Below the pieces are notes generated by a model, which was given only the letters and a program-made list of their open reading frames with translations, was not told the DNA's origin and did not search any database. A stretch of 11,721 bases of DNA. It comes from Anaerolineae bacterium (GTDB lineage Bacteria; Chloroflexota; Anaerolineae; JAFGEY01). Shown piece after piece: positions 1-7,210 of this stretch. Each line of letters starts with the position of its first letter. The first letter of the stretch is position 1. The stretch spans positions 1-11,721 of the forward strand of contig JAFGIE010000176.1 in the NCBI GenBank assembly GCA_016929775.1. Reading direction: 5' to 3'. Both the position numbers and the translations under genes were made by a program.

Positions 1-6
1 AACCCA

Positions 7-23
7 TCCCGGCTGTGCCGGGA
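7..23. repeat. Small GC-rich hairpin at window edge
   Basis: A 7-bp perfect inverted repeat (TCCCGGC, loop TGT, GCCGGGA). It is the first of three hairpins in the gene-free stretch 1-211. It has no T-rich tail on either strand and no adjacent gene in view, so its function is unclear. It could belong to the 3' region of a gene outside the window. Confidence 0.4.
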
Positions 24-80
24 CGCTCTCAGCGAGGACACCCTGTGCTACTGTCACTGCGAGGCGGCGCCCTTCCCGCC

Positions 81-123
81 GATCGCGTAGCATCCAGCGC
101 CTGCTGCTGGATGCCACGCGATC
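81..123 (-). terminator. Long 18-bp hairpin downstream of the receiver/NuoEF operon
   Basis: The 18-base arms at 81-98 and 106-123 pair around a 7-base loop. There is a single mismatch, which reads as A-C on the plus strand but as an allowed G-U wobble in minus-strand RNA. The helix therefore looks selected as RNA from the minus-strand transcript. A bulged A would extend it by three more pairs. It lies about 90 bases past the stop of the last operon gene and beyond another hairpin. There is no U-tract, so it may act as a 3'-end-protecting or backup terminator structure. Confidence 0.5.
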
Positions 124-155
124 AGGCGCAAGAAGCGCGCCTTCGCAGCGCGAGG

Positions 156-186
156 GCAGGGGCGTGGCGCGCAGCCACGCCCCTGC
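156..186 (-). terminator. 13-bp hairpin, probable operon terminator
   Basis: A perfect 13-bp stem (GCAGGGGCGTGGC and its complement) with a 5-base loop starts 26 bases past the stop codon of the receiver gene at 212-586. It is the first structure after the minus-strand operon and so its likely 3' end. No run of U follows, so it is not a textbook intrinsic terminator; two other hairpins in this window share that property. Confidence 0.6.
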
Positions 187-211
187 GACGATCCGATGCG
201 CCGAGCGCAGT

Positions 212-586
212 TCAGGATAGGAGGCGCTTGACCTGGGAGAGCAGCGCACCGGGCGCGATCGGCTTGGTCATGAACGCGTGGATGTGCACGTACTCGTCCG
301 TGGGAAAGAGCGCCGCATAGTCCGTATTGGCGATCGAAGTGACCATCAGGATCGGGATGTCACTGTGCTCCGGGTCGTCCTGGAGTTGCTGGGTCACGTT
401 CAGACCGTCGAGGATGCTGGACATGATGACGTCCAGTACGACCAGGTCGGGCTTTGCCGCGTGGATGACGCGAATCGCCTCGTCCCCATCGGCAGCGCTG
501 ATCGTCTCGTATCCTTCGCCTTCGAGCACGATGCGTGTGGCCTCGACAAAGTCTGGGTCATCGTCCACGATCAAGATCTTGGTCAT
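212..586 (-). CDS. Stand-alone CheY-like receiver protein (last gene of operon)
   Basis: A 124-residue single receiver domain with no output domain. The acidic pocket is D8-D10, the phosphoacceptor is D52 (in LDVIMSS), the switch residue is T83 and the invariant lysine is K108. The usual proline after the phosphoacceptor loop is replaced by serine, and an FPTDEYV motif at 94-100 precedes the lysine. The ATG at 586 is chosen because AGGAGG lies just upstream and the domain begins at residue 3; the longer open frame upstream runs through nuoF in another frame. It starts 17 bp after the nuoF stop, so it is probably co-transcribed with it. No kinase is encoded nearby. Its partner is unknown: it could be phosphorylated by a distant hybrid kinase or act by protein-protein contact. 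Confidence 0.93.
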   Translation of the reverse strand: MTKILIVDDDPDFVEATRIVLEGEGYETISAADGDEAIRVIHAAKPDLVVLDVIMSSILDGLNVTQQLQDDPEHSDIPILMVTSIANTDYAALFPTDEYVHIHAFMTKPIAPGALLSQVKRLLS

Positions 587-603
587 CGGTAGCTCCTCCT
601 GTC

Positions 604-1871
<1,268 letters not shown>

Positions 1872-1875
<4 letters not shown>

Positions 1876-2330
1876 GCTTCCTCCCTCTGGGCCAGCTGAT
1901 CTAGCATGCGGTCCACTTTGTCGAAGGTCAGGTCATCATACAGCTCGTCGTTGACGCGGACCGCTGGCGAAGTGCCACACGACGCCAAGCACTGCACGAC
2001 CTCGAGGCTGAAGAGGCCATCGGGCGTGATCTCGCCTGGCGCGATGCCCAGCTTGTCCCGTATGTAAGCCAGCATGTGCTCCGCGCCGCCGCACAGCGCA
2101 CACGAGATGCCTTCACAGACCTGGATATGGTACCTGCCTTTGGCCTGCGTGTGGAGGAGCGAGTAAAAGCTAGCGGTCGAGTACACCGCGGCGACGGGTA
2201 TGTCAAGGCGTTCGGCGACGCGCGTCAGCGCCTCTTCGCTGAGGTACCCGTACTGCTCCTGGGCTATGTACAGTGCAGTCAACACCATCGACTGCTTCGC
2301 CGGGTCGCGGAATCGGCTCGTTTCGGACAT
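1872..2330 (-). CDS. nuoE: NADH-quinone oxidoreductase subunit E (NuoE), 2Fe-2S subunit
   Basis: This 152-residue thioredoxin-fold [2Fe-2S] protein partners NuoF. An N-terminal helical part carries the family pattern YIAQEQYGYLSEEAL (21-35) and IPVAAVYSTASFY (44-56). The cluster ligands C72, C77, C114 and C118 follow the expected C-x4-C and C-x3-C spacing. A further cysteine, C80, lies directly after the first pair. The ATG at 2330 is preferred over an upstream in-frame start at 2384 because AGGAGG sits 4 bases before it and homologous sequence begins here. The 56-bp gap to the receiver gene upstream is the longest in the operon, but I see no convincing internal promoter. It likely feeds electrons only through NuoF, to an acceptor subunit encoded elsewhere. 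Confidence 0.95.
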
Positions 2331-2386
2331 ACTGCCTCCTGTATAGTGGTCCTCGGGATCGATGGCTCCAGGCGCAGATCGCACGC

Positions 2387-2794
2387 CTAGGTGAGCCTAC
2401 AGGCGTTCTCGCTGCTCAGACAGGCGCGCACCGCGTTGAGCAGTGTGTTGGGCGGGACAGGTTTGGTCAAGAAGCCGTCACTCGCCGGCTGTGCGCCATC
2501 CGGAAAGAGCTCGGCGTCGATGGAGCGCGCAATGGCTGTGATCACGATCACAGGCAGTCTCTGGAGGTCGGGATCGGCGCGAATGGCTCGGGTGATGCTC
2601 ACTCCCTCCAGCGTGTACGACATCATCAGATCGGTGATGATCAGATCGGGAGACGCGGACTTGATCAGCGCCAGGCCATCGGCGGCATCGGTTGCCGTCA
2701 GCACCTCGAACGACGCGGACTCGAGCACGATACGGCTGTACTCAAGAAAGTCCTGATCATCATCGATGACGACGATGCGCTGGGGCTCGCCCAT
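2387..2794 (-). CDS. Stand-alone receiver protein, divergent paralogue
   Basis: A 135-residue single receiver domain. The acidic residues D11-D13, phosphoacceptor D55 (in ITDLMMS), a threonine in VITAIA and the lysine in FLTKPV are all present, so it should be phosphorylatable. It shares the MMS loop with its neighbours, but the FPTDEYV segment has become FPDGAQP. It also carries an 11-residue tail after the last helix, making it the most diverged of the four receivers here. The start at 2794 follows an excellent AAAGGAGG site; the longer open frame upstream overlaps the preceding receiver gene and has no domain match. It has no output domain, so it probably works through protein contacts or as a phosphate sink. 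Confidence 0.92.
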   Translation of the reverse strand: MGEPQRIVVIDDDQDFLEYSRIVLESASFEVLTATDAADGLALIKSASPDLIITDLMMSYTLEGVSITRAIRADPDLQRLPVIVITAIARSIDAELFPDGAQPASDGFLTKPVPPNTLLNAVRACLSSENACRLT

Positions 2795-2813
2795 GCCCAC
2801 CTCCTTTGCCCTC

Positions 2814-2835
2814 ACCCGGCGCGACGCGCGTGGGT
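2814..2835 (-). repeat. Intercistronic hairpin between two receiver genes
   Basis: ACCC/GGGT and CGCG/CGCG segments pair around a 3-base ACG loop, with one bulged G and one G-U. The hairpin fills most of the 50-bp gap between the receiver genes at 2845-3219 and 2387-2794. It might tune relative expression or mRNA processing within the operon. It has no U-tract and is short, so chance is possible. Confidence 0.3.
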
Positions 2836-2844
2836 CCCGGTTGC

Positions 2845-3219
2845 CTAGGACACGAACCGCTGTACGGTGCGCAGCAGTTGCTCCGGGTTCACCGGTTTCG
2901 TGATCCAGGCGCTGATCGGTACGTACTCGTCGGTCGGGAACTGGTCCGCGTTGGGCGAGTCGGGGATCGAGGAGATCATGACGATCGGGATCTGCTTCAG
3001 CTCTGGATCCTCGGACATGGCAAAGCTGACGTTGACCCCGTCGAGCACGGTCGACATCATCACGTCCAGGAGGAGGATGTCGGGACGCGCAGCGCGCATC
3101 CGCTCCAAGGCCTCGTCGCCGCTCGCCGCTGTGTCGACTGCATAGCCATTCTGCTTGAGCACTATACTCGTGATCTCGACAAAGTCGGGGTCGTCGTCCA
3201 CGATCAGCACTTTGGTCAT
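2845..3219 (-). CDS. Stand-alone CheY-like receiver protein
   Basis: A 124-residue single receiver domain, the closest match to the receiver at 212-586 in length and residue numbering. Acidic pocket D8-D10, phosphoacceptor D52 (in LLDVMMS), serine instead of threonine at switch position 83, and K108. The FPTDEYV motif is present. Its ATG overlaps the stop of the upstream Lrp-receiver fusion gene as ATGA, and GGAGAG lies 5 bases before it, so the two are probably translationally coupled. With no DNA-binding or enzymatic domain, it presumably competes with or relays to the other receivers of this operon. The cognate kinase is not in the window. Confidence 0.93.
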   Translation of the reverse strand: MTKVLIVDDDPDFVEITSIVLKQNGYAVDTAASGDEALERMRAARPDILLLDVMMSTVLDGVNVSFAMSEDPELKQIPIVMISSIPDSPNADQFPTDEYVPISAWITKPVNPEQLLRTVQRFVS

Positions 3220-4076
3220 TTCGCTCTCCTTTGTTTGCCCCTCTGCAGCAGTCGCTTGGTCTCCTTGAGCAGCTTGTCTGGCGCAACCGGCTTGCAGAGA
3301 AAGTTGTCCACGGGCACGTACTCGTCGGTTGGGAAGGACTCGGCGTACTCGGAACTGGCGATCGAGGAAACCATGAGCACGGGTGTATGCTGCAGCTCTT
3401 GATCTGCCCGGATGGTCCACGTTGCGTTCAGTCCCTCGAGAAGGCTGCCCATCATCACGTCTAGGATGACCAGCTCTGGATGGTGGAGACGCATCATGCG
3501 CAGACCCTCGCCACCGTCCGACGCGCTCAGAACCGCGAGCCCCTCCTGCTCTAGGATGATGCGGGTCGTCTCGACAAAGTCAGGGTCGTCATCGACAATC
3601 AGCACCGTCGGCGCCGCCGGATACGGCAGCTGCCACTGGTGGTACCCCTTGACATCCTGGAGCACGTGCACGGTCGTGGTCTTGACGACGCTGTCCAGCA
3701 CTGCCACCTGGGTCGACAGAAAGCGCAACAACGCATCGTTGTCGGGAAAGACGGCATCCACGATCAGGTCATACTCGCCCGTCGTATAGGTCACCGCTCG
3801 GACCTGTGGAAGCGACGCCAACTGGTTGACCGTCGTGTCCGCGTGGGCCAGCTCGACCTGGAGAAAGATCATGGTGCGTACGGGCAGACCGACAGCATCC
3901 AGATCGGGAGCGGCGACGATGGTGATGATCTGCTCTTGCAGCAGGCGGTCAAGCCGCTTGCGGACTGTGCTCTCTGCTACGCCCAGGTCGCGCGCGATCT
4001 CGACGTTCGAGCGACGCCCATCCTGCTGCAGTGCCCTGATGATGTCCAGATCCAGGTCGTCCAGTTGCGCAGGCAT
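3216..4076 (-). CDS. Lrp/AsnC-family transcription regulator fused to a C-terminal receiver domain
   Basis: A 286-residue fusion. Residues about 5-47 form the AsnC-type helix-turn-helix (NVEIARDLGVAESTVRKRL). Residues about 66-140 form the RAM/Lrp ligand-binding domain with the characteristic GEYD at 100-103. A short proline-containing linker (about 141-155) leads to a receiver domain at about 156-281, with acidic D162-D164, phosphoacceptor D206 and an FPTDEYV motif before the conserved lysine. Lrp/AsnC proteins normally end after the RAM domain (about 150 residues), and receivers normally precede their output domain; here the receiver is C-terminal. The ATG at 4076 follows AAAAGGAG; the upstream TTG at 4125-4127 is the -35 box, so it cannot be the start. 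As first gene of the operon it is the only visible output component, and may control its own promoter in response to both a small ligand and phosphorylation. Confidence 0.93.
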   Translation of the reverse strand: MPAQLDDLDLDIIRALQQDGRRSNVEIARDLGVAESTVRKRLDRLLQEQIITIVAAPDLDAVGLPVRTMIFLQVELAHADTTVNQLASLPQVRAVTYTTGEYDLIVDAVFPDNDALLRFLSTQVAVLDSVVKTTTVHVLQDVKGYHQWQLPYPAAPTVLIVDDDPDFVETTRIILEQEGLAVLSASDGGEGLRMMRLHHPELVILDVMMGSLLEGLNATWTIRADQELQHTPVLMVSSIASSEYAESFPTDEYVPVDNFLCKPVAPDKLLKETKRLLQRGKQRRAK

Positions 4077-4098
4077 GCTGTGCTCCTTTTCGTCTCGG

Positions 4099-4127
4099 AT
4101 TATAGCACATGATACGAATTTCGTCAA
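4099..4127 (-). promoter_or_regulatory. Near-consensus sigma-70 promoter for the Lrp-receiver/nuoEF operon
   Basis: On the minus strand, TTGACG (4122-4127), a 17-bp spacer and a perfect TATAAT (4099-4104). Transcription should start near 4092, giving a leader of about 16 bases that is little more than the Shine-Dalgarno. This is the strongest promoter match in the window and lies directly before the six-gene operon. Confidence 0.85.
4114..4124. promoter_or_regulatory. Palindrome within the operon promoter, possible operator
   Basis: ACGAA-T-TTCGT, a perfect 5-bp-arm palindrome overlapping the -35 box and spacer. A repressor bound here would block RNA polymerase. Autoregulation by the Lrp-receiver fusion is a natural guess, but the site is short and does not closely match known Lrp/AsnC sites. 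Confidence 0.35.
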
Positions 4128-4178
4128 GTGGCAATACAGATCGGACGAAAAACGGAACAGAGAGTTGTTGGCGCGTCG

Positions 4179-4733
4179 CTACGTCGAGGATGGCAGACGG
4201 GCGTAGAAGCATAACGTGGTGCTCCCGTACCGGCGCTGGTCGGTAAGCGTGAAGCGCTGGAGGGGGAGAGGCTCGAATTCCTTCGGAAAGATCTGGACCA
4301 CGATCACGCCGTCCTCGTACAGGAGGTCGCGCTCGTCGAGGGCGTGCAATGCGTCCGCCCACAACCGCCTGTACTGTGGGGGGGCGACATAGATGATGTC
4401 GAACTGCTCGGTGGTTCGAGCGAGGTAGTCGAAGGCGTCGGCGTGGCGCACCTCCGCCCACTCGGCAAGATCGGTCTCGCACAAGTTCGCGTGGATGACC
4501 TTGATCGCCTGGGCAGCCTTCTCGACAAAGACGGCGAACTCGGCGCCACGGCTCAAGGCCTCGATGCCTACGCTGCCCGTGCCGGCAAAGAGATCGAGGA
4601 AGCGGCAGTCGGGGACGCGCGCACCCAGGATGTTGAATAGGGACTCTTTGACCTTGTCCGCGATCGGCCTGGTCCCCTTGCCGGGCACCATCCTGAGCGT
4701 TCTTCCCTTGGCTGCGCCTGCGATGACGCGCAT
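4179..4733 (-). CDS. rsmD: 16S rRNA (guanine(966)-N2)-methyltransferase RsmD
   Basis: This 184-residue cytoplasmic SAM-dependent enzyme methylates G966 of 16S rRNA during 30S assembly. The N-terminal signature MRVIAGAAKGRTL is followed by TRPIADKVKESLFNIL and by the SAM-binding motif DLFAGTGSVGIEALSRGA. The catalytic motif IV, normally DPPY/F, reads VAPPQY here. The start at 4733 is chosen because the family always begins at this RVIAG strand and AAGGTGA lies upstream; the open frame extends 55 codons further without homology. Transcription probably begins near 4842 from the promoter at 4849-4876, leaving a leader of roughly 110 bases. It ends 51 bp before the next operon's promoter, with no clear terminator between, so some read-through is possible. 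Confidence 0.95.
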   Translation of the reverse strand: MRVIAGAAKGRTLRMVPGKGTRPIADKVKESLFNILGARVPDCRFLDLFAGTGSVGIEALSRGAEFAVFVEKAAQAIKVIHANLCETDLAEWAEVRHADAFDYLARTTEQFDIIYVAPPQYRRLWADALHALDERDLLYEDGVIVVQIFPKEFEPLPLQRFTLTDQRRYGSTTLCFYARLPSST

Positions 4734-4848
4734 AACGATCACCTTCTGACGGCTCGCGATCCCGCTCGCCCGCTCGTGTGGCGATGGCGCCGCGCATCGC
4801 CCGCTCGCCCTGCGCCTCGTAACGGGCGGCAGGCTGTGTATCGTCTCT

Positions 4849-4876
4849 ATTATAGGCCAAAGTGCGTACTTGACAA
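4849..4876 (-). promoter_or_regulatory. Promoter for rsmD
   Basis: Minus strand TTGTCA (4871-4876), 16-bp spacer, perfect TATAAT (4849-4854). The -35 box overlaps that of the plus-strand promoter by five bases, so the two are likely mutually exclusive or coordinately controlled. Confidence 0.72.
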
Positions 4877-4898
4877 AAGGCTTGGATTCGCCTACCAT
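4870..4898 (+). promoter_or_regulatory. Divergent promoter for the beta-oxidation gene pair
   Basis: Plus strand: perfect TTGACA (4870-4875), 17-bp spacer, TACCAT (4893-4898, four of six consensus positions). It gives a leader of about 100 bases before the hydroxyacyl-CoA dehydrogenase. The good -35 with a weak -10 suggests a possible activator dependence, but this is inference. Confidence 0.55.
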
Positions 4899-4989
4899 CC
4901 ACTGCGTCCCGTCAAGCGCGCTGCGGAGCGATGGCGGGGTCTGGTCGTGGCGGTGCTACGGCGCGCGAGGGTGCGTGCAGGAGGCGGCG

Positions 4990-5010
4990 ATGCACGAGGT
5001 GAGACCGTGA
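4990..5010 (+). CDS. Possible six-codon leader peptide MHEVRP
   Basis: An ATG preceded by AGGAGGCGGCG opens a six-codon frame. Its TGA stop overlaps the GTG start of the next gene (GTGA). The upstream Shine-Dalgarno is stronger than the GAGGTGA that serves the GTG itself. Translation of this tiny frame could load ribosomes onto the dehydrogenase start by termination-reinitiation. It may equally be a chance ATG. Confidence 0.3.
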   Translation: MHEVRP

Positions 5011-6263
5011 CGATAGACGTGGATCGGGTGGGGGTAGTCGGGGCTGGTGCGATGGGCGGCGGGATCGCGTACGTATTCTCCGCCGCGGGCATGTCGGTCA
5101 GCGTAAAGGACATCGTGCCCGAGCAGCTGGAACTGGCGCGCGCGCACCTGGCGCAGATCTATGCGCGGCGCGTGGCGCGCGGGCGCCTCTCTCAGCGCGA
5201 GATGGAGGAGGGGCTAGCGCGCGTGCGCTATACGCTGGCATACGACGCGTTTGCCGACGTCGACCTGGTGATCGAGGCGGTTCCGGAACGGATGGCAGTC
5301 AAGCGCGCGGTGTTCGCCGAGCTGGGTCAGGTCTGCCCGCCGCGCGCGATCCTGGCTTCGAATACGTCTGCGCTCTCGATCACCGAAATGGGACGCGCCG
5401 CAGGTCGCCCCAACCGGGTGCTGGGCATGCACTTTTTCAACCCGGCGCACGTGATGCGTCTCGTCGAGGTGATCCCGGGTCAGGAGACCAAGCAGGAGGT
5501 AGTCGAGCGCGTGGTCCAGCTTGCCCAGTCACTGGGCAAGACGCCTGTCGTCGTGCGCGAGTGCCCCGGGTTCCTGGTCAACCGGCTGCTGATGCCCTAC
5601 CTGAACGAAGCCGTGGTCTGCCTGCAGGAGGGCGCCGCGACGGTGGCGGCGATCGATGCCGCCATGGGGCGCGACGGTTTTGGCTGGCCCATGGGGCCAT
5701 TCGCGCTGATGGACATGCTCGGTCTCGACGTGTGCCATCACATCTTGGCCTATCTCGACGCGGCGTATGGCGAACGGCTGCAGGAGGCTGCGCTGCTGCG
5801 CAACCTGTCCGCGGCGGGACAGCTGGGGGAGAAGAGCGGGGGCGGGTTCTATGCCTATCCCGGGCAGGAGGCGTCGGCCAAAGTGGACGCGTGGATCGAA
5901 GCCACGCGCGCGCAAGGATGCGTCGAGCACCTGGGATCCCGCTTTAGCCCAGAGCGGTTGATGGCTGTGCTGCTGAATGAGTCCTTCTTGTGCGTGCAGG
6001 AAGGCATCGCGACGGTGGAAGACATCGACACGGCGTGCATCGCGGGGTTGGGCATGGCGGTTCGCGAGGGACAGGAACGTGTGCCGATCGGGCCACTGGC
6101 ATATGCCGACCGGTGTGGGCTGGATGTGCTGCTCGACCAATTCCTGCGCCTGCAGGAAGCGCTGGGGGCGCGGTTCGCGCCGGCGCCGATCCTGGCGCAA
6201 GAGGTCGCAGCCGGTCACCTCGGTGTGTCTAGTGGGCGCGGCTTTGGGACGTACGAACAGTGA
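5007..6263 (+). CDS. 3-hydroxyacyl-CoA dehydrogenase with duplicated C-terminal domain
   Basis: A 418-residue NAD-dependent enzyme that oxidises (S)-3-hydroxyacyl-CoA to 3-ketoacyl-CoA in beta-oxidation or the reverse synthetic direction. The Rossmann motif GAGAMGGGIA is at 12-21, with the NAD-ribose acid D35. The catalytic pair H142 and E154 lies in GMHFFNPAHVMRLVEVI, and SNTSAL is at 118-123. The first C-terminal domain begins at PGFLVNRLL and ends at KSGGGFYAYP. A second copy follows (LLNESFLCVQEGIATVEDID to SSGRGFGTYE). This double-domain plan matches the dehydrogenase half of FadB/FadJ rather than short HADH (about 280-300 residues). The GTG at 5007 is favoured because the Rossmann strand starts six residues later and GAGGTGA precedes it; an upstream GTG in the same frame cannot be excluded. 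It is followed after 11 bp by the hydratase gene. Confidence 0.93.
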   Translation: MTIDVDRVGVVGAGAMGGGIAYVFSAAGMSVSVKDIVPEQLELARAHLAQIYARRVARGRLSQREMEEGLARVRYTLAYDAFADVDLVIEAVPERMAVKRAVFAELGQVCPPRAILASNTSALSITEMGRAAGRPNRVLGMHFFNPAHVMRLVEVIPGQETKQEVVERVVQLAQSLGKTPVVVRECPGFLVNRLLMPYLNEAVVCLQEGAATVAAIDAAMGRDGFGWPMGPFALMDMLGLDVCHHILAYLDAAYGERLQEAALLRNLSAAGQLGEKSGGGFYAYPGQEASAKVDAWIEATRAQGCVEHLGSRFSPERLMAVLLNESFLCVQEGIATVEDIDTACIAGLGMAVREGQERVPIGPLAYADRCGLDVLLDQFLRLQEALGARFAPAPILAQEVAAGHLGVSSGRGFGTYEQ

Positions 6264-6274
6264 GAGGAGCGACC

Positions 6275-7060
6275 GTGGGCGAAAGCGCATACGTACGTGC
6301 AGAGACCATCGACCGCATCGGGGTCTTGACGATTGATCACCCGCCGGTGAACGCGCTCGACGCGGCGACCTTCCGAGAGCTAGAGGCAGCCTTTGATCGC
6401 GCGTTGGCGGACCCGGGGGTCAAGGTGATCGTGATTACGGGCACGGGGAGGTCCTTTGTAGCAGGCGCGGACATCCACGTGCTCGCTTCCATGCAGACGC
6501 CGGCGGATGCCGAGGAGATGGCGCGCGGCGGGCAAGCGCTGATGTCGCGCATCGAGCGCGCGCCCAAGCCGGTGATCGCGGCGATCAATGGGCGGTACTG
6601 CCTGGGCGGCGGCAACGAGCTGGCGATGGCGTGCCACATCCGGATCGCCGAGGAGCGGACCAAGTTCGGGCAGCCCGAGATCACGCTTGGCCTGATCCCC
6701 GGCTGGGGCGGTTCGCGCCGCCTGGCGGATCTCGTCGGGCTGGGAAGGGCGCTCGAGCTCATCCTGACCGGGGACCCCATCCACGCGAGCGAGGCGCACC
6801 GGATCGGCCTGGTGAACCGGGTTGTGCCGGAAGGAGGCGCACTGGAGGAGGCGCTGCGCCTGGGCGGACGGCTAGCGGCGCTGAGTGGCGAAGCCTTGCG
6901 CCGCGCCCTGGACTGTGTAGTTGCCGGACGGGGCATGTCGCACGACGACGCGATGGCCTATGAGGCGGCACGGTTCGGGGAGATGGTCGGGACCGAAGAC
7001 ATGCGCGAAGGGGTGAACGCCTTCCTCGAGAAGCGGCGCGCGCAGTTCCGCGACCGGTAG
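6275..7060 (+). CDS. Enoyl-CoA hydratase (crotonase family)
   Basis: A 261-residue crotonase-fold enzyme that hydrates trans-2-enoyl-CoA to 3-hydroxyacyl-CoA, supplying the substrate of the dehydrogenase encoded just upstream. The oxyanion-hole segments FVAGADI (61-67) and CLGGGNELA (109-117) are intact. Both catalytic glutamates of true hydratases are present: E115 (in GGGNE) and E135 (in FGQPEITLG). This argues against an isomerase or other crotonase paralogue. The GTG at 6275 is chosen because AGGAG lies 5 bases upstream; an earlier GTG at 6260 overlaps the previous stop and lacks a good site. The pair forms a split version of the FadB/FadJ multifunctional enzyme. No thiolase or acyl-CoA dehydrogenase is in view. 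Confidence 0.93.
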   Translation: MGESAYVRAETIDRIGVLTIDHPPVNALDAATFRELEAAFDRALADPGVKVIVITGTGRSFVAGADIHVLASMQTPADAEEMARGGQALMSRIERAPKPVIAAINGRYCLGGGNELAMACHIRIAEERTKFGQPEITLGLIPGWGGSRRLADLVGLGRALELILTGDPIHASEAHRIGLVNRVVPEGGALEEALRLGGRLAALSGEALRRALDCVVAGRGMSHDDAMAYEAARFGEMVGTEDMREGVNAFLEKRRAQFRDR

Positions 7061-7106
7061 GGGGTGCTGCTGGTCCGTCGCGCGCGATAGATGCGCGCAC
7101 ACAATG

Positions 7107-7150
7107 CCCTGGTCAACCTGCCGCCGGGAACGGGGCCAGGTTGACCAGGG
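7107..7150. terminator. Bidirectional 14-bp hairpin between convergent operons
   Basis: Perfect 14-base arms (CCCTGGTCAACCTG at 7107-7120 and its complement at 7137-7150) enclose a 16-base loop. It lies 46 bp past the hydratase stop and 60 bp past the end of the minus-strand sulfur operon, so it can serve both transcripts. As with other hairpins here, no U-tract follows on either strand. Confidence 0.65.
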
Positions 7151-7181
7151 ACTGAACTGCTGGGACGCGAGGAGCGCTGGG

Positions 7182-7200
7182 CCCTGTCTGCCGGGCAGGG
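7182..7200 (-). terminator. Small hairpin after the sulfur-relay operon
   Basis: CCCTG/CAGGG arms, extendable by a wobble and one more pair, begin 10 bp past the stop of the DsrE2-like gene. It is probably a secondary 3'-end structure for the minus-strand operon, ahead of the larger hairpin at 7107-7150. Confidence 0.35.
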
Positions 7201-7210
7201 GGGGCTCGCG

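Noticed and set aside
14..26. 13-base repeat TGTGCCGGGACGC, also at 10145-10157
   Set aside because: About one such exact pair is expected by chance in this much GC-rich sequence, and the two contexts differ.
2331..2386. Possible internal promoter in the 56-bp gap before nuoE (TATACA on the minus strand)
   Set aside because: No acceptable -35 at the right spacing; the AT-rich hexamer sits too close to the Shine-Dalgarno.
2387..3286. A 299-codon fusion of two receiver genes
   Set aside because: The upstream part is a shifted reading of the receiver at 2845-3219; the true start is the ATG at 2794 with AAAGGAGG.
4077..4127. N-terminal extension of the Lrp-receiver protein to a TTG at 4125-4127
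   Set aside because: That TTG is the -35 box, and the -10 and Shine-Dalgarno would lie inside the coding sequence; the ATG at 4076 fits better.
3949..4902. A 317-codon open frame on the minus strand antisense-shifted through rsmD
   Set aside because: It is arginine-rich, low-complexity translation typical of a shifted frame in GC-rich DNA, and overlaps the clear RsmD frame and two promoters.
4776..5006. Upstream extension of the hydroxyacyl-CoA dehydrogenase by 77 codons
   Set aside because: The region holds the rsmD promoter and the plus-strand promoter, and the translated sequence is not like the family, which begins at the Rossmann strand.
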